39,416 nt of DNA from JBBQLG01 sp964251665 (GTDB lineage Bacteria; Bacteroidota; Bacteroidia; Cytophagales; Spirosomataceae): positions 1 to 39,416 of the forward strand of contig CAXUKO010000033.1 of NCBI GenBank assembly GCA_964251665.1. The letters run 5' to 3'. Numbering within the stretch: position 1 is the first letter of the stretch; each line of letters begins with the position of its first letter. The position numbers were made by a program, and so were the translations under genes. The notes below the pieces were generated by a model that was not told where the DNA came from, searched no databases, and was given only the letters and a program-made list of their open reading frames with translations. Positions 24,168 to 31,121 of this stretch are shown one piece after another.

Positions 24168-24629
24168 CTATGCTTCGACCAATTCGGCGAAGTTAGGTAA
24201 GGTGATTTTCTCCAATAATTGTTCCTCAAGCATGTCGGCCCATTCATTGAGGTAAGCGACGACATCATTGCGGATGTTGTGTTTTAGAAAACGCTTCTCG
24301 ATTGGAAACCGCGCCAGCACCTGACGATCCGACAATTTTTCCAGATTCTTCAAATCTTCCAGCATCAGGCCCGCGCCAATCATCTCGCTGATAACAATGT
24401 CGATCGGCAAGGCGCTTGTGGGACAGAAATCTTCCACCTGCTCATTCCAATCACCGTAGCGCTGCATGGCATAGCGGTGAATATCGTCTTTACTCAGTTT
24501 TGTCAATTCCTGAGCCAGGTTGCCGCAGTTGCAGCCGCCCATGTGACCCCACTGATACGGAGCACCATCTTTCAGTTTGCGAGCCGTCCGGCGGAGGGCG
24601 TCGATGAGTTCGGGATTCGGTCGAGCCAT
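24168..24629 (-). CDS. Conserved protein of unknown function, 153 aa
   Basis: A mostly helical soluble protein. MGGCNCGNLAQELTKL (30-45) contains a CxC pair (C33, C35) near a His (H29), and a third Cys is at about 69 (DFCPTS). These could form a metal site (inference). The N-terminus RPNPELIDALRRTARKLKDG and the C-terminal helices look well conserved, and I recall similar short proteins in Cytophagales genomes, without function. The ATG at 24629 is the only good start. Directly behind the stop there is an 11-base tandem duplication (about 24156-24177). Confidence 0.75.
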   Translation of the reverse strand: MARPNPELIDALRRTARKLKDGAPYQWGHMGGCNCGNLAQELTKLSKDDIHRYAMQRYGDWNEQVEDFCPTSALPIDIVISEMIGAGLMLEDLKNLEKLSDRQVLARFPIEKRFLKHNIRNDVVAYLNEWADMLEEQLLEKITLPNFAELVEA

Positions 24630-24898
24630 GATTACGTTTTCGGTTAGTATCTGTTGGGCAAACAGACTGTTTGTAAAGTTTGTTCGGCTTGAAATGCCTT
24701 GCGAATAAGCCGAAAGCCAGCACTGTTCTTATCTGGCCAATATAGGCGTCTATCTTTGTTTTACACCAGTCTATTCGGTAAATATTCTTCTACTCCGCTG
24801 CCTCCTATGGAGGTCTATATTTTTCACATGAAGTATTGCCTTTAGAGTCAGGATGTTTGTGAGTAGCGATCAATGTATTCTGGAAGTGCATTAACCAC
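24630..24898. other. Intergenic region upstream of the 153-aa protein
   Basis: About 270 bases with no gene. It must hold the minus-strand promoter of the 153-aa protein gene, but no clear TTG-N20-TAnnTTTG pair is visible. A small hairpin CCTCC-TAT-GGAGG lies near 24800-24815. The right end is the leuA terminator. Confidence 0.45.
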
Positions 24899-24934
24899 AA
24901 AAAAGCCTCTCAACGTACGTTGAGAGGCTTTTTT
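24899..24934 (-). terminator. Terminator of the ilv-leu operon
   Basis: A perfect 36-bp palindrome with six A on one side and T run on the other (AAAAAAGCCTCTCAACGT and its complement). It starts right at the leuA stop codon and ends the 13.5-kb minus-strand operon. Confidence 0.92.
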
Positions 24935-26073
24935 TAGCGTACAAGATCTACCAGATCTTTATCGTTTACTTCTTTCTTTACATCAGCCAGATCAAGAAAT
25001 CGTTTATATATACCGTCCAGTGTGGGTTTGTCGTACCGAAACCCCAGCAATTCGAGCCTGTGTTTAAGGGCATGACGGCCACTGCGGGCGGTGAGTACAA
25101 TCATTGACTTATCAACGCCCACATCGTGCGGATTCATGATTTCGTAGTTCTCCGAATGCTTCAGAAAACCGTCCTGATGAATGCCTGATGAGTGCGCAAA
25201 GGCGTTACGCCCAACAATAGCTTTATTAGCCTGCACTGGCATCCGCATCATATTTGATACCAGTTGACTAACAGGAAACAGCCGGGTTGCATCAATATTG
25301 GTTTCGAATCCAAGTTCTTTATGAACCCGTAAAGCCATCACAACTTCCTCGAGCGAAGTGTTTCCGGCCCGCTCTCCAATGCCATTCATAGTTACTTCAA
25401 CCTGCCGCGCACCGTTGGTTATGCCTGCCAGTGTATTAGCGGTAGCTAAACCCAAGTCATTGTGGCAGTGAATAGAAATCGTCGCCAAATGAATGTTCCG
25501 AACATTCTCGTAGAGGTACTTTATTTTTGCACCGTACTCTTCCGGTAGGCAGTAGCCGGTCGTATCAGGAATATTAACTACTGTCGCACCTGCTTTAATA
25601 ACCGCTTCGGTTAATCGAGCCAAAAATTCAAGGTTAGCGCGACCTGCATCTTCGGCGTAGAATTCTACATCTTCAACGTAGGTTTTTGCGTGTTTTACAG
25701 CACCAATGGCCTGCTCCAGAATCTGATCGCGAGTGCTATTAAACTTGTTCTGAATATGAATGTCAGATGAGCCAATGCCTGTATGAATCCGACCACGTTT
25801 CGCCAGTTTGAGGGCCTCACCAGCCGCATCAATATCTCCTTTCACAGCCCGGCTTAGGGCACATATGGTCGGCTCCGAAACTGCTTTGGCTATCTCTACC
25901 ACCGACCGAAAATCGCCGGGGCTGGATACGGGGAAACCGGCTTCGATAACGTCAACACCCAGCTTCTCCAGTTCTTTCGCCACTACGACTTTTTCATCGG
26001 TAGTTAACTGGCTGCCCGGAACTTGTTCGCCGTCGCGCAGGGTGGTGTCGAAAATATAAACTCGCTGGCTCAT
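24934..26073 (-). CDS. leuA: 2-isopropylmalate synthase, short form
   Basis: A 379-aa HMGL-like TIM-barrel enzyme. It condenses 2-oxoisovalerate with acetyl-CoA, the first committed step to leucine. FDTTLRDGEQVPG (8-20) has Asp9 and Arg13; the metal ligands H202 and H204 lie in IHCHND; MNGIGERAGNTSLEEV (229-244) follows. The subdomain near 295-340 (GRNAFAHSSGIHQDG) is that of isopropylmalate synthases. The protein ends near residue 379 and lacks the C-terminal LeuA_dimer domain (about 120 aa) that gives leucine feedback in the long form. Its stop codon touches the terminator. Last gene of the operon, 57 bases after leuB. Confidence 0.93.
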   Translation of the reverse strand: MSQRVYIFDTTLRDGEQVPGSQLTTDEKVVVAKELEKLGVDVIEAGFPVSSPGDFRSVVEIAKAVSEPTICALSRAVKGDIDAAGEALKLAKRGRIHTGIGSSDIHIQNKFNSTRDQILEQAIGAVKHAKTYVEDVEFYAEDAGRANLEFLARLTEAVIKAGATVVNIPDTTGYCLPEEYGAKIKYLYENVRNIHLATISIHCHNDLGLATANTLAGITNGARQVEVTMNGIGERAGNTSLEEVVMALRVHKELGFETNIDATRLFPVSQLVSNMMRMPVQANKAIVGRNAFAHSSGIHQDGFLKHSENYEIMNPHDVGVDKSMIVLTARSGRHALKHRLELLGFRYDKPTLDGIYKRFLDLADVKKEVNDKDLVDLVR

Positions 26074-26130
26074 TGTGGTATTGATTTCGTATATATTAAT
26101 GCGCTGATAGCCATAAGATTGCTACACATA

Positions 26131-27201
26131 TCATAAATAGTCGAGTAGCTGTTGGCCCATAGTACCTGTGCCAAGCACTTTATCGGCGGGTGTGTCGGCA
26201 TCAGCAATATCTTGGGTGCGGAAACCGGATTTCAACGCTGCAGCAACTGCGTTAACGACCGCTTCGGCTTCGGATTGTAGGCCGAATGAAATATCAAGCA
26301 TCAAGGCTACCGACAACACGGAAGCCAATGGATTGGCAACACCTTTGCCCGTGATATCGTGCGCTGAGCCGTGAATGGGTTCATACAAACCCGTTGTGTC
26401 GCCAACCGACGCCGACGCCAGCATCCCCATCGATCCAGCAATCTGACTGGCTTCATCGGTAAGAATGTCGCCAAAAAGATTACCTGTCAGCACTACGTCG
26501 AACCGGCAAGGGTCCTTTATGAGCAGCATCGCGGCAGAGTCGACAAACTGATGCTCTACGGCCACGTCCGGATACTGTAAGGCAATTTCCTGAACGACTT
26601 CGCGCCAGAGTCTTGAGGATTCAAGTACATTGGCTTTATCAACAGAGCACAGCTTTTTCCGACGCGTACGGGCGGCTTCAAAGGCTTTTATGGCTATCCG
26701 CTCCACTTCGTAGCGGCTGTAAATCATGGTATCATAGGCGGTATTCCTGTCTTCAGTACGACCACGTTCTCCAAAATAAACATCACCCGTCAGTTCGCGA
26801 AAAAACAGAATGTCGGCCCCCTTCAGGATTTCAGGCTTAATGCTCGACGCCCCTAACAACTCATCGAACAACTTAATAGGTCGCAGATTGGCGTATAATC
26901 CCAAGGCTTTGCGAATACCTAACAATCCCTGCTCCGGCCGGACTTTTGCCGATGGATCGTTATCGTATTTGGGATGCCCAACTGCACCAAACAAGATGGC
27001 ATCCGATGCTTTCGATTTCGTGATGGTTTCGTCCGGCAAGGGAACGCCCGTAGCTTCGATAGCCGCGTGGCCGATCAGGGCTTCATCGTAGGTAAACTCG
27101 TGGCCAAACTTCGTGGCAATACGCTCCAGCACCTGTTTACCAACCGCAGTCACTTCCTGACCAATACCGTCTCCGGCAATAACAACAATATGTTTCTTCA
27201 T
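26131..27201 (-). CDS. leuB: 3-isopropylmalate dehydrogenase
   Basis: A 356-aa NAD-dependent enzyme that oxidises and decarboxylates 3-isopropylmalate to 2-oxoisocaproate. The start is the ATG at 27201, which gives KKHIVVIAGDGIGQEV; the frame is open to 27252, but that stretch comes from the repeat-rich spacer and has no family similarity. LGLYANLRPIKLF, the catalytic Tyr in DTMIYSRYEVERIA, LCSVDKANVLESSRLWR, LTGNLFGDILTDEASQIAGSMG (in two parts) and GLYEPIHGSAHDI are the family's substrate, metal and NAD sites. It lies between leuD and leuA in the operon. Confidence 0.95.
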   Translation of the reverse strand: MKKHIVVIAGDGIGQEVTAVGKQVLERIATKFGHEFTYDEALIGHAAIEATGVPLPDETITKSKASDAILFGAVGHPKYDNDPSAKVRPEQGLLGIRKALGLYANLRPIKLFDELLGASSIKPEILKGADILFFRELTGDVYFGERGRTEDRNTAYDTMIYSRYEVERIAIKAFEAARTRRKKLCSVDKANVLESSRLWREVVQEIALQYPDVAVEHQFVDSAAMLLIKDPCRFDVVLTGNLFGDILTDEASQIAGSMGMLASASVGDTTGLYEPIHGSAHDITGKGVANPLASVLSVALMLDISFGLQSEAEAVVNAVAAALKSGFRTQDIADADTPADKVLGTGTMGQQLLDYL

Positions 27202-27211
27202 TTTTGTAATA

Positions 27212-27269
27212 AGTGAATGAATGACTGAGTGAATGATGTGTACGGTATTCACTCATTTACTAATTCACT
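27212..27269. repeat. Imperfect 23-bp inverted repeat in the leuD-leuB spacer
   Basis: 27212-27234 and 27247-27269 are reverse complements at 19 of 23 positions, with a 12-base loop. The arms consist of repeated TGAATGA/TCACTCATT units. It fills almost the whole 70-base gap between leuD (stop 27272) and leuB (start 27201) and would form a hairpin in the mRNA. There is no T run, so it is not a classical terminator. Confidence 0.6.
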
Positions 27270-27271
27270 CA

Positions 27272-27868
27272 TTAATTTGTATGGGCTACATCAAACTCTT
27301 CTATCTCGTCCTTCAGATTTAACAGGTAATCAATATCGTCGTAGCCATTGAGCAGGCACGTTTTCTTATACGTATTGATGTCAAATGTTTCACGCAGGCC
27401 ATTCTCTAAAATCACTTCCTGATTTTCCAGATCAACCGTAATGGGTGTATGTGAATTAGCCTCTATGGCGGCAAAAATTTCGGATAGAAAACCATCCGAT
27501 ACCTGCACAGGCAGCACGAAGGTATTTAAAGCGTTATTCTTGAAAATATCGGCAAAGAAACTGGAAATTACGACACGAAAGCCGTAATCATGAATTGCCC
27601 AGGCAGCATGTTCCCGACTGCTGCCCATCCCAAAGTTCCGGCCTGCCACCAGAATTTTCCCTCCCTTATAGATTGGATCGTTAAGGACGAAATCGGCTTT
27701 GGGCGTATTGTCCGCTGTATATCGCCAGTCTCGGAACAAGTTATCACCGAATCCCTCGCGGGTGGTTGCTTTTAGAAAGCGAGCCGGAATAATTTGGTCC
27801 GTATCGATATTCTCGTTAGGCAGGGGTACTGCCGTAGTGGTAAGTTTAGTGAAATTTTCTTTGCTCAT
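27272..27868 (-). CDS. leuD: 3-isopropylmalate dehydratase, small subunit
   Basis: A 198-aa aconitase-swivel-domain protein that works with LeuC to isomerise 2- to 3-isopropylmalate. PLPNENIDTDQIIPARFLK (15-33), FRDWRY, GRNFGMGSSREHAAWAI (76-92) and VISSFFADIFKNNALN are the family signatures. Length is normal. The ATG at 27868 follows the stop of the DUF5615 toxin-like gene by 1 base, so it is very likely coupled to its translation. LeuC, its partner, is separated from it by the DUF433-DUF5615 pair. Confidence 0.96.
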   Translation of the reverse strand: MSKENFTKLTTTAVPLPNENIDTDQIIPARFLKATTREGFGDNLFRDWRYTADNTPKADFVLNDPIYKGGKILVAGRNFGMGSSREHAAWAIHDYGFRVVISSFFADIFKNNALNTFVLPVQVSDGFLSEIFAAIEANSHTPITVDLENQEVILENGLRETFDINTYKKTCLLNGYDDIDYLLNLKDEIEEFDVAHTN

Positions 27869-27869
27869 A

Positions 27870-28226
27870 CTAAAACTTTCGATTTATACGAACTGACTCT
27901 TCAGTTACTGTGATGTAGGATTCATGGCTAATTGACGAAGCATACGAACCAAATAAACGTTGAAGTACAGCTATTTTATTAGACACCGTCTCATCACTAA
28001 GACGCAGGAAAATAACCCCTTCATGTGCCTGTTTGAATTTGTAAATCAACTCACCAAAATCACGGTCGTTTGTAATAATGATTCTCCGCTCCTCATTGGC
28101 TTTGGCTAACACCTGCACATCTTTCCAGCCTGGCGAATTTAGTGATACGGAGTAAACATCATGTCCCTGTTCCGTCAGCCAGACAGATACGCTTGGTCCT
28201 GTGCATTCATCAACAATGAAACGCAT
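27870..28226 (-). CDS. DUF5615 PIN-like toxin candidate (module 4)
   Basis: A 118-aa small PIN-like protein. MRFIVDECTGPSVSVWL opens with the acidic pair D6-E7, and IIITNDRDFGELIYKF (49-64) gives D54 and D56, the pattern of the DUF5615 (Mut7-C/PIN-like) family. It is predicted to be a ribonuclease-like toxin of a type II toxin-antitoxin pair with the DUF433 protein before it (family knowledge; activity not shown for this protein). Start and antitoxin stop share one base (TAATG), and its stop lies one base before the leuD ATG. The gene is thus tightly locked into the leucine operon. Confidence 0.82.
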   Translation of the reverse strand: MRFIVDECTGPSVSVWLTEQGHDVYSVSLNSPGWKDVQVLAKANEERRIIITNDRDFGELIYKFKQAHEGVIFLRLSDETVSNKIAVLQRLFGSYASSISHESYITVTEESVRINRKF

Positions 28227-28471
28227 TAGGCTACCTTAGCTAATGGTACGAACAGGTTGTCTTCCATAACCCTGTTTGCAAATAGCAGGCAAGCCCGAAT
28301 ATCATCGTTAGTCAGATAGGTATATTCCGCTACAATAGTATCGACTGTTTCGCCGTGTGCCAGCAAATTTAGGATGAACTGAACCGATAAGCGGGTTCCC
28401 TGAACCACTGGCTTTCCGGCAAGTACGTCAGAGTTAAAAACAATACGTTGTAATAACTGCTCGTCCTTCAT
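28226..28471 (-). CDS. DUF433 antitoxin candidate (module 4)
   Basis: An 81-aa protein of the DUF433 family: VLAGKPVVQGTRLSVQFIL (16-34) followed by LLAHGETVDTIVAEYTYLTNDDIRACL in two helices, a compact helix-turn-helix-like domain. DUF433 genes are typical partners of DUF5615 toxins and probably bind both toxin and DNA. It starts 14 bases behind the leuC stop (ATG at 28471) and overlaps the toxin start by one base. Order antitoxin-toxin follows the operon direction. Confidence 0.82.
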   Translation of the reverse strand: MKDEQLLQRIVFNSDVLAGKPVVQGTRLSVQFILNLLAHGETVDTIVAEYTYLTNDDIRACLLFANRVMEDNLFVPLAKVA

Positions 28472-28485
28472 GGCATTTAATCATT

Positions 28486-29889
28486 TTACACAAACTCCCG
28501 GACATCGCCCACACGACCTGTTACGGCGGCTACGGCCGCTGTTAGCGGAGAGGCCAAAAACGTCCGGGACTGGGGCCCCTGACGCCCTTCAAAGTTGCGG
28601 TTCGATGTGCTCAGGCAGTATTTGCCCGCCGGAATTTTATCTTCATTCATGCCCAGACATGCCGAGCAACCGGGTTCTCGAAGCTCAAATCCTGCTTCGA
28701 TAAACACCTGATCCAGTCCTTCGGCTCTTGCCTGATTGGCGACTTGAACCGAACCCGGTACGATCCAAACTTCCACGCCAGCAGCTTTCTGCTTTCCTTT
28801 AACAAAGTCGGCAACGATGCGTAAATCTTCGATGCGGGCGTTGGTGCAGGAGCCGATAAATACATAATCGACCGACTTATTGAGCAATTCCATACCGGGT
28901 TCCAAACCCATGTACGCCAGTGATTTGGTATACGAAGCCAACTCGTGCGCAGGAATCTCACTTAGATTCGGGACGTGGTCGCTGACGCTGATACCCATGC
29001 CGGGGTTGGTACCGTACGTAATCATGGGACCAATATCGGCCGCATCGTAGTAGAGTTCACGATCAAATTCGGCACCGTCGTCAGTTTTCAACAACGACCA
29101 GCGTTCAACAGCCTGATCGAATGCGTCACCCTGAGGGGCAAACCGCCGACCTTTGATGTAATCAAATGTTGTTTGATCAGGTGCCATTAAACCGCCCCGG
29201 GCTCCCATCTCGATACTCATATTGCAGATGGTCATTCGGGCTTCCATGGACAGGTCCCGGATTACATCACCAGCGTATTCGACGAAATAACCGGTTGCGC
29301 CACTGGCCGATATCTTCGAGATGATGTACAGGATAATGTCTTTGGCCGCAACGCCTTTCGCCAACTGTCCATTGACGTTGATGCGCATACGCTTGGGCTT
29401 GTATTGCAGAATACACTGGGTAGCCAGCACCTGCTCCACCTCGCTCGTACCAATACCAAACGCCACATTGCCAAATGCGCCGTGGGTACTGGTATGGCTG
29501 TCGCCACAAACAATGGTCATGCCGGGCAGCGTTAAGCCAAGTTCCGGGCCAATGATGTGTACAATTCCCTGAAACGGGTGACCCAGATCATATAACTCGA
29601 CACCAAACTCAGCACAGTTGCGTCGTAACGTTTCCACCTGATGGCGCGAGAGCGCTTCGCGGATTGGCAAATGCTGATCTTTTGTGGGTACATTATGATC
29701 GGCGGTAGCCGTGGTACGGCTGGTGTTGAACACGCCGATACCCCGGTTACGTAACCCATCAAACGCCTGTGGGCTGGTCACTTCATGGATGAAATGCCGG
29801 TCGATAAACAGCGCATCTGGATGTCCTTCAGCGTGTTTGACAACGTGTGCATCCCAGATTTTATCAAATAATGTTGTGGGCTGACTCAT
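28486..29889 (-). CDS. leuC: 3-isopropylmalate dehydratase, large subunit
   Basis: A 467-aa aconitase-family protein with a [4Fe-4S] cluster, partner of LeuD. Cluster-ligand segments FIGSCTNARIEDLR and GCSACLGMNEDK are present, as is the substrate loop GDSHTSTHGAFGNVAFGIGT, in the first half. The N-terminus TLFDKIWDAHVVKHAEG is standard. Its ATG (29889) overlaps the stop of the fused MntA-HepT gene by 4 bases (ATGA), so translation is coupled to a toxin-antitoxin protein rather than to a metabolic gene. Confidence 0.96.
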   Translation of the reverse strand: MSQPTTLFDKIWDAHVVKHAEGHPDALFIDRHFIHEVTSPQAFDGLRNRGIGVFNTSRTTATADHNVPTKDQHLPIREALSRHQVETLRRNCAEFGVELYDLGHPFQGIVHIIGPELGLTLPGMTIVCGDSHTSTHGAFGNVAFGIGTSEVEQVLATQCILQYKPKRMRINVNGQLAKGVAAKDIILYIISKISASGATGYFVEYAGDVIRDLSMEARMTICNMSIEMGARGGLMAPDQTTFDYIKGRRFAPQGDAFDQAVERWSLLKTDDGAEFDRELYYDAADIGPMITYGTNPGMGISVSDHVPNLSEIPAHELASYTKSLAYMGLEPGMELLNKSVDYVFIGSCTNARIEDLRIVADFVKGKQKAAGVEVWIVPGSVQVANQARAEGLDQVFIEAGFELREPGCSACLGMNEDKIPAGKYCLSTSNRNFEGRQGPQSRTFLASPLTAAVAAVTGRVGDVREFV

Positions 29890-30530
29890 AACTTTGTTTC
29901 CTCCTGTTCAATAATAATATCAATCCACTCCCTATTAATGGGTACTTCAGTCTGAATAGCATCCCAACGTAATTCAGTATCAATACCCCAGTAATTATGA
30001 ATTAGTTTATCTCGCATGCCCGCAAAGCCTTTCCAATCGAATTCAAGATGGCGATAACGCAAATCGTCGGGAATGTTTTTACAAGCCTCACCAATAATTT
30101 CGAAGCTTCGGATACAGGCTTTTGTGAGCAGTGGATGATTAATAAATTCCTCGTAACTGACATTTGCTGATTGCTGAACCAGAAAAGTTAATTCCTCCTG
30201 TATGTGCCTAAGAAAGTCAGTAAGGGGCGCATATTCGATTTCTTTTTCAGCCTCTCTTCTGACAAAAGAAGCCATGCCCTCCCAAGTCAACAGTTCAACT
30301 TTACGGCCCATTACTTTCTCTAAATAATAAACCATATTAATAAAGTTGCGAAAGGTTTTTTTACCCGCTTCAAACTCTACGATGAAATCGATGTCACTCT
30401 GTTCTGTCTGTTCTCCTCGGACAAACGAACCGAACAACCCTAATCGGGCTGCACCAAACTGACGTAGCGCAGACTGGTGTGCCTGAATTCGCTCAAATGC
30501 CTGCTCCTTAGTCTGAACTACATTTATCAT
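29886..30530 (-). CDS. Fused MntA-HepT (nucleotidyltransferase-HEPN) protein
   Basis: A 214-aa single chain joining two partners that are normally separate. Residues 1-98 form a minimal nucleotidyltransferase with the GSx10DxD motif: G34-S35 and D46/D48 in GSFVRGEQTEQSDID. Residues about 104-210 form a HEPN (DUF86) domain with the RX4HXY motif R173, H178, Y180 in MRDKLIHNYW. In the known MntA-HepT pair, MntA adenylylates the motif Tyr of the HEPN RNase and so silences it. In this fusion the antitoxin and toxin are linked in cis. The gene lies 31 bases after a DUF5615 gene and overlaps leuC by 4 bases. The motif assignments are firm; toxicity is inferred. Confidence 0.85.
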   Translation of the reverse strand: MINVVQTKEQAFERIQAHQSALRQFGAARLGLFGSFVRGEQTEQSDIDFIVEFEAGKKTFRNFINMVYYLEKVMGRKVELLTWEGMASFVRREAEKEIEYAPLTDFLRHIQEELTFLVQQSANVSYEEFINHPLLTKACIRSFEIIGEACKNIPDDLRYRHLEFDWKGFAGMRDKLIHNYWGIDTELRWDAIQTEVPINREWIDIIIEQEETKL

Positions 30531-30561
30531 TTTACGTATTCTAATTGAACGGTAGACGCCT

Positions 30562-30885
30562 TCACAATGAAATAACGGTAGCCCCTGCGGTTAGCGGCTC
30601 ATTTAACTGTTGCTTGATAGCCGGTACGAGCGGTTGAAGTTCTGCATATGAATTTCCAACAGCATTAAGTACTAAAACAGCTATCGGATACTTAGCGAAA
30701 TTCTGCTGATGCTTCAGGTTTCTGTCAAAGGTGAGTAATATATCGAAACCTTCCTGTAACATTAATTTAAGCAGTTCTCCATTTTTTTTACTGTGCCAGC
30801 CTTTATCTCTGACAGTATAAATCTCATGCTCCTGAAAATCAGGCTTCAATCGTTTAGGCAGGTTTTCATCAAGCAGCAGTTTCAT
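30562..30885 (-). CDS. DUF5615 PIN-like toxin candidate (module 2)
   Basis: A 107-aa protein. MKLLLDENLPKRLKPDF has the acidic D6-E7 pair and ILLTFDRNLKHQQN the second acidic position D54, the DUF5615 pattern. It differs strongly from the copy at 27870-28226 (N56 instead of D56, shorter tail), so the two are not a recent duplication. The start lies 17 bases inside the preceding DUF433 gene. Predicted ribonuclease-type toxin; not demonstrated. Confidence 0.8.
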   Translation of the reverse strand: MKLLLDENLPKRLKPDFQEHEIYTVRDKGWHSKKNGELLKLMLQEGFDILLTFDRNLKHQQNFAKYPIAVLVLNAVGNSYAELQPLVPAIKQQLNEPLTAGATVISL

Positions 30886-31108
30886 GTATTGCGTTTAACA
30901 AACTTTCGGAACTAAGTACCTTGCTGGCCAACTCAAGTACCGCGACAGCCTGCTCTTTTGTCACAGATGGGAAATCATCCAAAAACTCATCTATAGTAAT
31001 GCCCTGCTCCAAATGTCCAAATAACGACTCGACAGGAACGCGTGTGCCAGTAAACACAGGTGTTCCAAATTGCACATCAGGATCGACGGTTATAACGTCT
31101 GTGTTCAT
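30869..31108 (-). CDS. DUF433 antitoxin candidate (module 2)
   Basis: A 79-aa DUF433 protein: PDVQFGTPVFTGTRVPVESL (9-28), then HLEQGITIDEFLDDFPSVTKEQAVAVLELA over the following helices. The ATG at 31108 lies 13 bases behind the ilvA stop, and the 3' end overlaps the toxin gene by 17 bases. Function as in module 4: toxin neutralisation and probable DNA binding (family knowledge). Confidence 0.82.
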   Translation of the reverse strand: MNTDVITVDPDVQFGTPVFTGTRVPVESLFGHLEQGITIDEFLDDFPSVTKEQAVAVLELASKVLSSESLLNAIHETAA

Positions 31109-31121
31109 AGCTAGTTTGACT

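Noticed and set aside
27202..27252. Longer leuB start
   Set aside because: The extra residues come from the TGAATGA-repeat spacer; the family N-terminus begins at the ATG at 27201.
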